Below, piece after piece: positions 35,277 through 44,290 of a DNA stretch of 64,000 nt. The translations under genes were made by a program, and so were the position numbers. Origin of the DNA: an uncultured Verrucomicrobiales bacterium (GTDB taxonomy: Bacteria > Verrucomicrobiota > Verrucomicrobiia > Verrucomicrobiales > Akkermansiaceae); assembly GCA_937928735.1 (NCBI GenBank), contig CALFVF010000002.1:62001-126000 (forward strand), in the 5' to 3' direction. Under the pieces are notes generated by a model, which was not told where the DNA came from, searched no databases, and was given only the letters and a program-made list of their open reading frames with translations. Position 1 is the first letter of the stretch, and each line of letters begins with the position of its first letter.

Positions 35277-37515
35277 GTCCGATTTTTGCTTCGTGCGCGG
35301 GATTTGGTGCGAAGCCTTTTTTAAGTGCTGCTAAGTAGGCGTGTTTCGCCTGATCGGACTCTCCTTGTGAGTGGAAGGCGATAGAGAGATTATAATATGC
35401 CTGCTCTAGATCTGGGTCGAGGTGGATCGCTGTCTGGAAGGACTCGATGGCTTGCTCATGGCGACCGCCGATACCTCGCACTATCCCTAAGTGGAGATGC
35501 GCATTCGCGTAGTCTGGCTGGATGCTAATCGCGCGCTCAAAGGACTTGGCAGCGAGTTCGTCTTGGCGAGTGTGGTACTGGCAAGAACCAAGCATGTAGT
35601 GGGTGTAGGCATTGTTCTCACGCATAGTGATACCTTCTTGGAAGAACTCGGATGCCTGCTCGAACTCATTCATGGCGTAGCGAACAACACCGCAGTTCAT
35701 CAGGGTGCTGTAGTCTCCGGGGTGGAGCTCGAGGGCTTGGTCAAAGACGTCTTTGGCGGAGTCGTAATTGCCGCGTTCCAGGAATCGCTTTGCGAGGTCT
35801 TGGTAACTGGTGAGTTGGCTGTCGAGGCGCGCTTGAGCTGTGAGGCGGTCTCGGCGGCTAGCGTAGTTCTTAAACTGTAGGGTTTCGTCTGCATCGCGTT
35901 TGGCGAGGAGTTGTTTTTCTTGCTCGCTGAGCTGGATGTCATTGCCTCCGAGCTCGCTGAAGATCTTATCCATTTCGGGGTCTGCCTCGTATCGGCGTTT
36001 GTAGGTTTTCCAGAGTAGTTCTTCCTGGTCTCTACGGATTCCTTGGGCGGTGAGTAGTCGCTGCACTGTCTGTTTGAGGAGATTGGCTTCCTCTTGGCGC
36101 GCTTCGTCTTGCTGGGGGTTATTGGAGACGGTCTCGAGCTCGGCTTGAGTCTCCGCGAGTTTTTGCTCTATCTGGCCGACTCGTTTTATGTATTCGATAT
36201 TTTCACGCTTCAGAGCGAGGTAGTTGCTCTTTGATAAGGCGAGCTGGCTTCTGAGTTGAATGACTTCGTCTTGGTCGAGGTTCTTTGCGTGGAGGATCTG
36301 ATCGAGGTTAGATTTGGCGTCTTTGAGCTCGGTGGCCATGCGGACATTGTCGGCGATGAGTTGCTGAACACGCTCGCTTTTGTTCATGGCGAGTAGCTCT
36401 GAGAGCTGATCACGCTCTTGGGTGACATCAGCTAATTCACGCTTGAGTTCTTGGTTGAGATTAGAGAATTCATTGAGTTGATTTTGAAGAGTGGAAATCT
36501 TATTGGACTGGGCAATGATGGTTTGATTCGCTAGCTCGAGCTGGTCAGCTAGGTTGTCTCGCTCGCGTTTGAGTTTTTCGACAATGGCGTTATTAGCACC
36601 TCGCTCAGTAGCTATGGCTTTCTGAATCGTTGCGACACGTTTTTTTTGTAGCAGCACATCTGTCATGAGTGTGCGGTTTTCTTTTTTAGTGGCGGCTAAT
36701 TGGGCGACTGTACTTTTGTGCTCTCTGGCGACAATTGTTAGTTCATTCTCGAGTTTGTCGCGCTCAGCGATGAGGTTATCCACATCTTGCTTGAGAGGGG
36801 CTGCGGCGAGCAGGTTTCTCTGTTTCTCTAGTTGCTTGATCATGGCGGCGAGTTTTTCTTGAGAAACTTGGCCAGATTGTTTGGTGCGCCGCATCTGCTC
36901 ATTGACCCGTAGAATCTCAGCGTTGAGCTTGCGAACTTGTACACTCTCTCTGCCAGAATAGCGCTGCACCTCAGTGAGTTTTTGTTCCAGAACTTGGACT
37001 TGGTTCTTGAGTGTCTCGACTTCGACTTGGTGTTTGTTTCGAGTGAGTTTGAGTTGATTCTGGACGTTGTCGACTTGGGAGTTGAGCTGATGAAAACGGC
37101 TTTCGGCAGCTTGGGTCGCTCGCTTCACGGGATCTTCTTGGGAGACTAGCTGGGGGACTTTGGCTTTTTGGGCGGCGAGCTGTGCCTGCGCCTTTGGTTC
37201 GATCTCATTGATCGCGTTTTGAGTCTCTGTGATTCGCCATTTTACCAAATCACTCCTCCACTCAGGATAAGCCCTAGAAACTGTCTGGTAGTAATTAAGA
37301 GCCTTTCGGTAGTCTTCCCAAGCTCGGATGAATTGGCCACTTTCTTTAAGCTTTTCGATGTCCTTAATGATAAGGTAGCCTTGGAGGAAGAGCTCACCTG
37401 GTTGTAGCTCAGGTTCTTTCTGAGGCTGTTGTGCAGACAGAGGACTACAGAGACTAGTTGCCATCAGTAGCATAGTCAGGAAAGTGGGTATACGGAGGTT
37501 GGGACAACTTCGCAT
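35266..37515 (-). CDS. Secreted coiled-coil and TPR repeat protein
   Basis: 749 residues. A signal peptide (FLTMLLMATSLCSPLSAQ) is followed by a long coiled coil (residues ~130-480, heptads such as QLKLTRNKHQVEVETLKNQ) and then at least four TPR units near the C-terminus (~585-740: GDYSTLMNCGVVRYAMNEF, NAYTHYMLGSCQYHTRQDE, DYANAHLHLGIVRGIGGR, DLEQAYYNLSIAFHSQG). This build suggests a periplasmic scaffold. No catalytic motif. It lies back to back with rpmH across a 301-bp gap. Confidence 0.85.
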   Translation of the reverse strand: MRSCPNLRIPTFLTMLLMATSLCSPLSAQQPQKEPELQPGELFLQGYLIIKDIEKLKESGQFIRAWEDYRKALNYYQTVSRAYPEWRSDLVKWRITETQNAINEIEPKAQAQLAAQKAKVPQLVSQEDPVKRATQAAESRFHQLNSQVDNVQNQLKLTRNKHQVEVETLKNQVQVLEQKLTEVQRYSGRESVQVRKLNAEILRVNEQMRRTKQSGQVSQEKLAAMIKQLEKQRNLLAAAPLKQDVDNLIAERDKLENELTIVAREHKSTVAQLAATKKENRTLMTDVLLQKKRVATIQKAIATERGANNAIVEKLKRERDNLADQLELANQTIIAQSNKISTLQNQLNEFSNLNQELKRELADVTQERDQLSELLAMNKSERVQQLIADNVRMATELKDAKSNLDQILHAKNLDQDEVIQLRSQLALSKSNYLALKRENIEYIKRVGQIEQKLAETQAELETVSNNPQQDEARQEEANLLKQTVQRLLTAQGIRRDQEELLWKTYKRRYEADPEMDKIFSELGGNDIQLSEQEKQLLAKRDADETLQFKNYASRRDRLTAQARLDSQLTSYQDLAKRFLERGNYDSAKDVFDQALELHPGDYSTLMNCGVVRYAMNEFEQASEFFQEGITMRENNAYTHYMLGSCQYHTRQDELAAKSFERAISIQPDYANAHLHLGIVRGIGGRHEQAIESFQTAIHLDPDLEQAYYNLSIAFHSQGESDQAKHAYLAALKKGFAPNPAHEAKIGLTQ

Positions 37516-37816
37516 GGGGCAAACTAGGTCTTGGAACCCTTAAGGAAAAGGGAAAAATATCTTAAAATAGCCACACCAATATAAGATCTTGAATCCTTTC
37601 ATCAAGTGAATGAGCAGTTAGTGGCCTTTTCTGCGGACAAAGAGCTGCGAACAAAGAAGATCTGAGGGCTAGGGTCTGGCGTCTTGAGGTTTGGAATGTT
37701 TGGAATGACAAAAATTTGAAATGACGCATTGACATTGCTGTCGAAATGACTAGTTTGCCCGCCCCTTGCTTCTCTTCCAGAAGAGGGATACAAATACTTT
37801 TTGAAAGGATCATATT
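37516..37816. other. 301-bp gap between TPR gene and rpmH
   Basis: No credible gene: the minus-strand frames here are mostly shadows of rpmH. Contents are the rpmH promoter and leader, a tandem pair of TTTGGAATG (~37690-37706) and a short hairpin CTCTT/AAGAG (37772-37785) just before the rpmH ribosome site. No DnaA box (TTATCCACA-like) is visible. Confidence 0.5.
37729..37756 (+). promoter_or_regulatory. Predicted rpmH promoter
   Basis: A perfect TTGACA (37729-37734), 16 bases, then TAGTTT (37751-37756). It would give a leader of ~55 bases before the rpmH ATG. This is the best -35 hexamer I saw in the window, fitting a ribosomal protein gene. Confidence 0.55.
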
Positions 37817-37996
37817 ATGGCTAAACGCACGTACCAACCATCTAAGCGAGTTCGTAAACGTCAGCACGGCTTCCGTGCACGCATGGCGACTAAAGCAGGA
37901 CGCGATTGCTTGCGTCGTCGTCGTCAAAAGGGACGTAAGCGCCTTCTTCCGAAGGGTGCAGAAATTCATTACAAGCGCCACACAAAGCAGCACTAG
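37817..37996 (+). CDS. rpmH: 50S ribosomal protein L34
   Basis: A 59-residue basic protein of the large ribosomal subunit. It starts [15 protein letters not shown] and contains the family core [13 protein letters not shown] then [12 protein letters not shown]. coli L34 has 46 residues; this one has a C-terminal extension of about ten ([15 protein letters not shown]). AAAGGAT just upstream serves as ribosome site. It leads the classic rpmH-rnpA-yidD-yidC series. dnaA, often next to rpmH, is not found here. Confidence 0.96.
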   Translation: MAKRTYQPSKRVRKRQHGFRARMATKAGRDCLRRRRQKGRKRLLPKGAEIHYKRHTKQH

Positions 37997-38015
37997 TCTG
38001 CTGAGGTGCATGGAC

Positions 38016-38044
38016 TAGGGGCTATCCGTGATAGGGTGCCCCTA
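38016..38044 (+). terminator. Long stem-loop after rpmH
   Basis: TAGGGGC (38016-38022) pairs with GCCCCTA (38038-38044), and an inner CTATC/GATAG stem (38022-38034) stacks on it with a 3-base loop. It is followed by ATTTCGTT, a poor T-tract. It probably attenuates or protects the rpmH message ahead of rnpA. Confidence 0.5.
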
Positions 38045-38159
38045 ATTTCGTTCTCCATTGTACTGGTTAGTTCCAGACTATTGCTGACGGGATTTTCTAC
38101 TTAACACGCTCAGCCGGCTGGCTACAATTTTTTGCGCTATCTTAGGACGCGCTTTATCT

Positions 38160-38513
38160 ATGCGGTTACCGAGAACATTCACGATGTCTGCTAGCTCCGA
38201 GTTTGCCAGAGTTCGTGAACAGGGGGAAGCTAAGCCGGGGCGCTACATTGTATTGAGTACGTTGTCAGACAGTGATCTTGAGCACATCAAGGTGGGTCTG
38301 ATCACGACCAAAAAGGCAGGAAAAGCGCACACTCGGAACTTACTGAGAAGACGCTTCAGAGGTATCATCCAGAAGCACGGAGAGCAACTCCAAGATCAGC
38401 GCTACATTGTGACCATTGCGAGGTGGCGTGCGGCAGAGGCTTCTTACAAGGAACTCGAAGCTGACTGGATCAAAACGGCGAAACGCCTCGGTATTCTGAA
38501 TCCTACATCATGA
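38160..38513 (+). CDS. rnpA: Ribonuclease P protein component
   Basis: Binds the RNase P RNA and aids 5' maturation of tRNAs. 117 residues with the conserved basic RNR helix as RNLLRRRFR, preceded by [14 protein letters not shown] (normally 'vGi.vsKK.g.Av.Rn'). Length is typical. It overlaps yidD by 4 bp (ATGA). The RNA subunit rnpB was not found. Confidence 0.93.
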   Translation: MRLPRTFTMSASSEFARVREQGEAKPGRYIVLSTLSDSDLEHIKVGLITTKKAGKAHTRNLLRRRFRGIIQKHGEQLQDQRYIVTIARWRAAEASYKELEADWIKTAKRLGILNPTS

Positions 38514-38782
38514 GTGTCGCTGCGAAATTACTGAAATTTGGCGTGCGGCTCTATCAGCGCTTGCTAAGTCCGATGCTTAAATGTTTCACGGGACCTGGGG
38601 GTGCATGCCGTTTTCAGCCGACCTGTTCGCACTATTTTATAGAAGCTGTGGAGACACACGGAGCTCTGCGAGGTAGCTGGCTTGGTCTATGCCGGATCGC
38701 TCGCTGTCATCCATTTGGCGGATGGGGTGAAGATCCTGTACCGCCACTCAAATCATCAAAACATTTCACAACCAAACGTTAA
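38510..38782 (+). CDS. yidD: Membrane protein insertion efficiency factor YidD
   Basis: 90 residues. The family signature is unmistakable: [27 protein letters not shown] with conserved cysteines, then [21 protein letters not shown] small amphipathic inner-membrane-associated protein that helps YidC insert membrane proteins. It lies between rnpA (4-bp overlap) and yidC (15 bp), its standard place. Confidence 0.95.
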   Translation: MSVAAKLLKFGVRLYQRLLSPMLKCFTGPGGACRFQPTCSHYFIEAVETHGALRGSWLGLCRIARCHPFGGWGEDPVPPLKSSKHFTTKR

Positions 38783-38797
38783 TCGTTCACTATTCTT

Positions 38798-40678
38798 ATG
38801 GATCGTAAAGGCTGGATCATCTTATTTCTCTGCGGTATTATTCTCATGCTAAACGCCTACTATGGGCCCAAAAACGAGAAGAAACTCAATGAACAAGAAG
38901 CCGAGAAAGAGGCATTTCTCGAGGCGAAGCTCGATGCCCTCGTCAAGACAGATGAGGAAAAGACGGGCGGTCGCTCAGAAGAAATCCACCAGCTCGTGGG
39001 TAAGGACGCTGAGGGAGAAGAAAAGGTCATCTATTCTTTCACAGATTTAGGAGGTGGGCTCAAGCATGCTGAGTTCGTCCAGCAGAAGGGCGTAAATACA
39101 GAGTCAAATGTGATTTTGAACCGCTTTGGACGCTATCCTGTCGGCAGTCTCTCAGAAGGGGCAAAGGACTTTGATGGTGTGTTCTTTGAGAAAGTGAACG
39201 CCACAGATAGCTCGATTACTTATCAAGGTGAGATAGAGAAGGGAATCACTGTGGTGAAACAGTGGTCACTGGTGAAAGGGAAAGCTGGTGAGGGTTACCT
39301 ACTTTCTCTAGACGTGCAGTTCGTGAATCAGTCGGAGCGCTCTCTGGATCTTGGAGATTATAGCCTCTACGCAGGCTCGGTGGCACCATTGTACGCAAAG
39401 GAGCGCCAAGGTTTAGGACACTGGTTTTACTATAATGGGAGTTTTGAAAAAGACACGAACCTCAAAGAAGGCTTGCTTGGTTGGTTTAAGTCTGAGCCTA
39501 AGATTCGTACCGAGAGTGTCAGTGGGTTGGAATACGCAGGTATTTCCAATCAATTCTTTGCCATTGTGATGACTCCGAAGTCCAGCTCTGGAGAAATCTG
39601 GGTCGAGTCTGGAAATTGGAAACTCCATGACGCAGAGGACGCTAAGACTCGCAGAGATTTCCGCATGGGAGTTGGCCTCGCTGAGGAGAAAGTCGGCTCT
39701 GGTGAGAAGGAAACCGTGAGTGTGGAGTTCTATGTCGGGCCAAAGCATTATGATGTGCTTAAGGCCATGGGCGGAGGTAAGGAAAAGGTGATGAACTACG
39801 GAGTCATGGGCCTGCTCGCTCCCTTTATGCACTGGGCACTAAAGACCTATGCAGGTTTCTTTGAAGGGCGCGTTTGGGCATGGGGATTGGCGATTATTCT
39901 ACTCACTGTTTCCATAAGAATCATCATTTGGCCGCTCTACAACAAGTCCAATCGCACCTCGAAGAGAATGGCGATGCTCCAGCCTGAGCTCAAAAAAATT
40001 CGTGAAAAGTTCAAAGACGATCCTTTGAAAATGAACCGTGAGAGCAGTGCGGTGATGAAGAAATATGGTGTGAATCCTATCGGTGGCTGTCTACCGATGC
40101 TCTTGCAGATCCCTATCTTCTTTGGTGTGTTCTCGATGCTGAATCCTGCGGTCGAGCTCAGAGGTCAGAAGTTCCTCTGGGTGGATGATTTGGCTCTGCC
40201 AGATACCCTCATGGAAATCTGGGGCATCCCAATTAATGCCTTACCCTTTGTGATGGCAGGAACTATGGTGCTGCAGATGTCTATGATGCCAAAAACGGGA
40301 GATCCTCTACAGAGAAAGATCTTCATGTTTATGCCCATCTTGTTCTTCTTCTTCTGCTATGGTTATGCTTCAGCTCTCGCCTTGTACTGGTCCATTCAGA
40401 ACTGCGTTTCTATTCTCCAAACTTGGCTCTCCAAGAAACTCCCTGATCCACAGCTAGTGGAAGGAACTGCGAGTGATAAGCCGAAGAAAAAAGGTATGAT
40501 GGAGAAATTTGCGGAGCGAATGCAGCACATGCAGGAAGAAGCACAGCGCATGCAAGAGGCAAAGAAAAAGGGTCAGAAATACGTGCCGCAGGCCTATAAG
40601 AGCACAGAAGAAGCAGAGACTGAGGATCGAACAAAAGCTCCATCTAAGCGCCGTAAGAGGCCAAAAACTGGAGGTTGA
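38798..40678 (+). CDS. yidC: Membrane protein insertase YidC
   Basis: Inserts and folds inner-membrane proteins, alone or with Sec. N-terminal helix (residues ~6-20), a large periplasmic beta domain (~22-345) typical of Gram-negatives, then the Oxa1 core (~350-560) with IRIIIWPLYNKSNRTSKRM, the cytoplasmic hairpin LKKIREKFKDDPLKMNRES, and GGCLPMLLQIPIFFGVFSML. The C-terminus is long and basic (KKKGMMEKFAERMQ onward to KRRKRPKTGG), which can bind ribosomes. 626 residues. Confidence 0.96.
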   Translation: MDRKGWIILFLCGIILMLNAYYGPKNEKKLNEQEAEKEAFLEAKLDALVKTDEEKTGGRSEEIHQLVGKDAEGEEKVIYSFTDLGGGLKHAEFVQQKGVNTESNVILNRFGRYPVGSLSEGAKDFDGVFFEKVNATDSSITYQGEIEKGITVVKQWSLVKGKAGEGYLLSLDVQFVNQSERSLDLGDYSLYAGSVAPLYAKERQGLGHWFYYNGSFEKDTNLKEGLLGWFKSEPKIRTESVSGLEYAGISNQFFAIVMTPKSSSGEIWVESGNWKLHDAEDAKTRRDFRMGVGLAEEKVGSGEKETVSVEFYVGPKHYDVLKAMGGGKEKVMNYGVMGLLAPFMHWALKTYAGFFEGRVWAWGLAIILLTVSIRIIIWPLYNKSNRTSKRMAMLQPELKKIREKFKDDPLKMNRESSAVMKKYGVNPIGGCLPMLLQIPIFFGVFSMLNPAVELRGQKFLWVDDLALPDTLMEIWGIPINALPFVMAGTMVLQMSMMPKTGDPLQRKIFMFMPILFFFFCYGYASALALYWSIQNCVSILQTWLSKKLPDPQLVEGTASDKPKKKGMMEKFAERMQHMQEEAQRMQEAKKKGQKYVPQAYKSTEEAETEDRTKAPSKRRKRPKTGG

Positions 40679-40701
40679 AACTAGTCTCTAGTCTGAGTGA
40701 G

Positions 40702-40719
40702 TTTCGCTCAGAAGCGAAA
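40702..40719 (+). terminator. Possible hairpin after yidC
   Basis: TTTCGCT (40702-40708) and AGCGAAA (40713-40719) pair perfectly around a 4-base loop, 23 bp after the yidC stop. An overlapping CTGAG/CTCAG pairing competes with it. No T-tract follows. Confidence 0.35.
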
Positions 40720-40734
40720 TAGAGATTCTGCTCA

Positions 40735-41559
40735 ATGGAGTCACGACGAATGATATTCTGGAACAGTCCCCAGTTTGCCATACAGTCTAGCGCGTCAGCC
40801 ACAGTATTGTGGAGGGTGTTGGGGATGTGTATTCTTTTTGTAGTGACTCTATTTCTCGGGTCTTGCCAGAAAGATCAGCAGCGAACCCTACAGTTCTACT
40901 GCGCCGCTAGTCAGCGCAGTGTGATGGATCCTGTGCTGACTCTCTATGAAAAAGAATTCTCACAGACCATCAATGTGCAGTATGGCGGCTCAGGGGCGAT
41001 GCTCGCCCAACTTGAATTAGCGGGAGGGGATATCTTCTTGCCCGCAGACCAGAGTTACCTCGAACATGCCAAACATACCCGAGAGAGTCACGCACTTGTG
41101 GAGCTGGTGCCTGTGGTTCTCGTTCAAGCAGGGAACCCTCATAAAATTCAGACTCTCGCAGACCTCGCTCAGCCAGATCTCAGGCTCTGTGTGGGGGATG
41201 CATCCTCAGCGATTGGGGGGATGACGAGGCGTATTCTCCAAGAAACTGAGCTAGTGAATCGCGTGATGCCCAGAGTGGTAGTTGAGCGACCCACTGTCGT
41301 TGGTGTGGGAGAAACTGTCCAATTAGGTGCGGTGGATGCAGCGATTGTCTGGAAATCGACAGCACAGCTTTATGCGCCAAAGTGCGAGTTTATTGAGTGC
41401 ATTGACTCTGGAGTCTATAAGACACAAGCTCGCATCGCACTCTGCTCAAAGGACAAAGCACGCCGAGAGCAGGGGCAGCACTTTATTGATTTTTTACTGA
41501 CAGATCAGCGAGTAGAGGCACTGTACAGCAAACACGGCTATCGCTGGATAGGGCAGTAA
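40735..41559 (+). CDS. modA: Molybdate ABC transporter substrate-binding lipoprotein
   Basis: Binds molybdate (or tungstate) outside the inner membrane. The N-terminus is a lipoprotein signal with lipobox FLGSC (Cys44). The mature part follows ModA: FYCAASQRSVMDPV, QYGGSGAMLAQLELAGGDIFLPAD, LADLAQPDLRLCVGDASSAIGGMTRR and AAIVWKSTA. A shorter start at ATG 40750 or later is possible. It heads modA-modB-modC; no molybdenum-cofactor gene and no ModE-type regulator is nearby. Confidence 0.88.
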   Translation: MESRRMIFWNSPQFAIQSSASATVLWRVLGMCILFVVTLFLGSCQKDQQRTLQFYCAASQRSVMDPVLTLYEKEFSQTINVQYGGSGAMLAQLELAGGDIFLPADQSYLEHAKHTRESHALVELVPVVLVQAGNPHKIQTLADLAQPDLRLCVGDASSAIGGMTRRILQETELVNRVMPRVVVERPTVVGVGETVQLGAVDAAIVWKSTAQLYAPKCEFIECIDSGVYKTQARIALCSKDKARREQGQHFIDFLLTDQRVEALYSKHGYRWIGQ

Positions 41560-41659
41560 AATGGGGTTAAATTCCCTTTTGTCACGAGGACTCATTCTTT
41601 CTGAGAGCTAGCCTTAAACACTTGAGCTTTCTTAAGAATGAGATCAGTTTGAGAGTCTC

Positions 41660-42496
41660 GTGAGTAAGCAGCCATATCGGGGACAACGTATAGCAAACCG
41701 CAGCTTCAGCCTATGGCTTTCTGCGAGTGTGGTTGGCTATACTGGGTTAGTGTTATTGTTGCTGATCGCCTGTGTGAGCTATGTGTGGCTGGGTGGGAGT
41801 GAGGAATTCTCTATCTGGGAGGTGTTTCAAGACCCATGGATCTGGAGCTCGATGAAGCTGACCTATTGGACTTGTTCGCTATCCGCTGTGATATCGATGT
41901 TGATTGCTCTGCCCGTGGGCTATGCATTATCGAGGAGACAATTCCGACTAAAGTCACTCGTTGAAGCTGTAGTGGATATCCCGATGATTCTGCCACCTCT
42001 GGTTGTGGGGCTGGCTTTGTTGATTTTGTTCACTAGTTTTCCACCAGGGAGAGAGGGTTTGTTAGATAGGGTACTCGGGGGTGTCGTCTTTGAGGTGGAA
42101 GCGATTCTTCTTGCTCAAGTTTTGGTGGCGAGCTCGTTTGCGATTCGCTCAATGAAGATCGCCTTTGACCAAGTGCCAGAGCGCGCCGAGCAGCTGGCTA
42201 GAAGCCTTGGAGCTGGTAAGGGGAGGGTTTTCTTCTCCATTGTATTACCACAGGTTCGGCGAGGGGTTGTGACTGCATTTGCGATCTCTTGGGCGAGATG
42301 TTTGGGAGAGTTTGGGCCAATCTTGGTCTTTGCTGGGGCGACTCGTGGGAAAACAGAGGTGCTCTCTACTTCGATCTTTCTTGAGCTCAATGTCGGGCGC
42401 GTGCAGAGCGCTGTGGTGATTGCCTTGTGTATGATTCTCATGGCGGTCGTGACTCTAGCGGTGGTGCGCCTATTTGGAGAAAGGAGTGTAGGATGA
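41660..42496 (+). CDS. modB: Molybdate ABC transporter permease
   Basis: An inner-membrane permease with about six helices. The binding-protein-dependent EAA loop is visible (QVPERAEQLARSLGAGKGRVFFSIVLP), followed by RRGVVTAFAISWARCLGEFGPILVFAG, which is diagnostic of ModB/CysT-type permeases. 278 residues, starting at GTG 41660. The stop overlaps the modC ATG (ATGA). Its place next to modA and modC sets the substrate. Confidence 0.92.
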   Translation: MSKQPYRGQRIANRSFSLWLSASVVGYTGLVLLLLIACVSYVWLGGSEEFSIWEVFQDPWIWSSMKLTYWTCSLSAVISMLIALPVGYALSRRQFRLKSLVEAVVDIPMILPPLVVGLALLILFTSFPPGREGLLDRVLGGVVFEVEAILLAQVLVASSFAIRSMKIAFDQVPERAEQLARSLGAGKGRVFFSIVLPQVRRGVVTAFAISWARCLGEFGPILVFAGATRGKTEVLSTSIFLELNVGRVQSAVVIALCMILMAVVTLAVVRLFGERSVG

Positions 42497-43107
42497 TTGA
42501 GTTTTTAGATATGACCTTACCGTCTTACTGCGAGCACCAGAATCCGTGGAGTCATACGCTAGGAGAGGGTGAAGCCGTTTGTCTGATGGGGGCGAGTGGC
42601 TGCGGGAAATCAACTTTGTTAGAAATAGTAGCGGGGCTGCGCCCATGGTGTGGAGGGGTGTGCAGGGTGGATGGAGTCGAGCTGAGTACTCAGCCACTGG
42701 AGCACCGCTTTGTGGGACTAGTTCCCCAAGATACGGTTTTATTTCCTCACCTCAGTGTCGAGAAGCAGATTGATTTCCCACTGAAGGCCAGAGGCTGGGA
42801 GAGAAGTCAGAGATCGCAGCGAATTAAATATTTACTAGATCTATTTGAGATCGAGTCACTAAAAAGGCACTACCCGCATGAGCTCTCAGGAGGACAGGCC
42901 AAGAGAGTGGCGCTCGCGAGAGCGCTTTCTTTTCGACCGGCTCTGCTCTGCCTAGATGAATTAAGCGCGGGACTAGATCGTGAGCTCACCGCGCGAATTC
43001 TTAAGGCACTGCGCACCGCTCTACGTGAAGAAAAATTTGCGCTCTTGGCTGTGACGCACCGTGAGGAAGAAGTCGCTCTACTGGGAGCAGAGCTTGTTCG
43101 TTGGTAG
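42493..43107 (+). CDS. modC: Molybdate ABC transporter ATP-binding protein (short)
   Basis: The ATPase of the molybdate importer: Walker A GASGCGKS, Q-loop VPQDTVLFPHLSV, signature LSGGQAKR, Walker B ALLCLDE and D-loop SAGLD. I start at ATG 42493, which overlaps the modB stop; the frame is open to 42427 but lies inside modB. At 204 residues it lacks the C-terminal TOBE/Mop molybdate-sensing domain of E. coli ModC (352 aa), so feedback by bound molybdate is unlikely. Confidence 0.88.
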   Translation: MIEFLDMTLPSYCEHQNPWSHTLGEGEAVCLMGASGCGKSTLLEIVAGLRPWCGGVCRVDGVELSTQPLEHRFVGLVPQDTVLFPHLSVEKQIDFPLKARGWERSQRSQRIKYLLDLFEIESLKRHYPHELSGGQAKRVALARALSFRPALLCLDELSAGLDRELTARILKALRTALREEKFALLAVTHREEEVALLGAELVRW

Positions 43108-43183
43108 TGTTAGTGTCTATTAGCCACCTTAAAGCACCTTTGTTGTATAAGGTACCTTGGAGAATGGTGTGTAGGCTTAATGC

Positions 43184-44146
43184 TTAAACGCTAAGGCACT
43201 TGCAGAGTTTGACGATACTCTGGTCTGTGACTGGCTTAGAGTTCACGACGACGTCAATGGGCTGTGTGCCATAGGTGCCACCTTTGAAAGTCATGATTTC
43301 TTTAGTCTGGCCGGCGAGTAGAGAATCGACAGCAGCGACAGAGAAGTGATAGGCCATCACTCGGTCTCTCACTGTCGGTGAGCCGCCACGCTGGACGTGA
43401 CCTAGGGTGGTGAGTCGAGCATCCATGCCCAGTGAGTCCTTGATCCAGCGAGTGGTGTAATCTGCCATGTTTGTCCCCTCCGCAACAATGGCTATAATGT
43501 AGTTTCTACCATCAGCAATGTCCTTGCGGAAGCGCTTCCCCATGCTCTCGAAGTCGTACTCGATTTCAGGAACCAGACACATTTCTGCACCAGAGGCGAG
43601 AGCGCTGACCATGGCGAGGTAGCCACAGTGGCGACCCATCGTCTCGATGACAAAGGCGCGGCTGAAGGAATTCGCTGTGTCTCGAATCGAGTCGACAGAC
43701 TCACGGATGACATTGAGGGCGGTGTCGACACCGAGGCAGTAATCGGTACCTGGGATGTCATTGTCAATGGTTGCGGGGATTCCTGCAAAGGGGATTTGGA
43801 AGTCGGCGTAGAATTGATTGAGAGCGCCAAATGAGCCATCTCCACCGATCACGATGAGCTTGGTGATTCCTAGAGCCTTTAGGTTATCGTAGGCTTTCTG
43901 GCGATTCTCTAGTTCGTAGAATCTAGGCTCTCTGGAAGACCTGAGAACCGTGCCTCCACGGTGCATGATACCAGAGACGTCTTCTTTGGTGGCTTCTGAA
44001 ATATCATTGTCAATGAGGCCACGTAGTCCATCACGGATCAAAAAGGGCTTAAAACCTTTTGTTCTAGAGTAATCAACACAGCACTTCACAGCGGGATTCA
44101 TCCCAGCTGCGTCGCCGCCTGAAGTCATAATTGCGAGTCCTTCCAT
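43184..44146 (-). CDS. pfkA: ATP-dependent 6-phosphofructokinase
   Basis: Phosphorylates fructose 6-phosphate in glycolysis. Starting at ATG 44146 gives 320 residues, the E. coli PfkA length, and the family N-terminus LAIMTSGGDAAGMN. GGDGS has Gly104, the residue that marks ATP use (PPi enzymes have Asp). Catalytic TIDND follows in IPATIDNDIPGTDYCLGVDTA, then IETMGRHCGYLA and LGHVQRGGSPTVRDR. The frame extends to 44218 without support. It is convergent with modC and divergent from the SMUG1 gene. Confidence 0.95.
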   Translation of the reverse strand: MEGLAIMTSGGDAAGMNPAVKCCVDYSRTKGFKPFLIRDGLRGLIDNDISEATKEDVSGIMHRGGTVLRSSREPRFYELENRQKAYDNLKALGITKLIVIGGDGSFGALNQFYADFQIPFAGIPATIDNDIPGTDYCLGVDTALNVIRESVDSIRDTANSFSRAFVIETMGRHCGYLAMVSALASGAEMCLVPEIEYDFESMGKRFRKDIADGRNYIIAIVAEGTNMADYTTRWIKDSLGMDARLTTLGHVQRGGSPTVRDRVMAYHFSVAAVDSLLAGQTKEIMTFKGGTYGTQPIDVVVNSKPVTDQSIVKLCKCLSV

Positions 44147-44290
44147 GTTCAATAAATGCCTAAAGTGAATAAATAGCTTAGCTGGTCTTTTGGTAGGTGG
44201 TATTGGGGCACTTGGCAAGCATGAGCTGGTGTGAAGTTTGTTTCAAACCAATGCGTGCCCCCGTAGTCGTGAGTTTGCCTTGTCAGTGGG

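Noticed and set aside
37516-37816. Replication origin near rpmH
   Set aside because: rpmH-rnpA-yidD-yidC often borders oriC, but there is no dnaA, gyrB or dnaN here and I see no cluster of DnaA boxes.
37562-38011. 149-codon minus-strand frame over rpmH
   Set aside because: It is antisense to the unmistakable L34 gene and has no recognisable domain.
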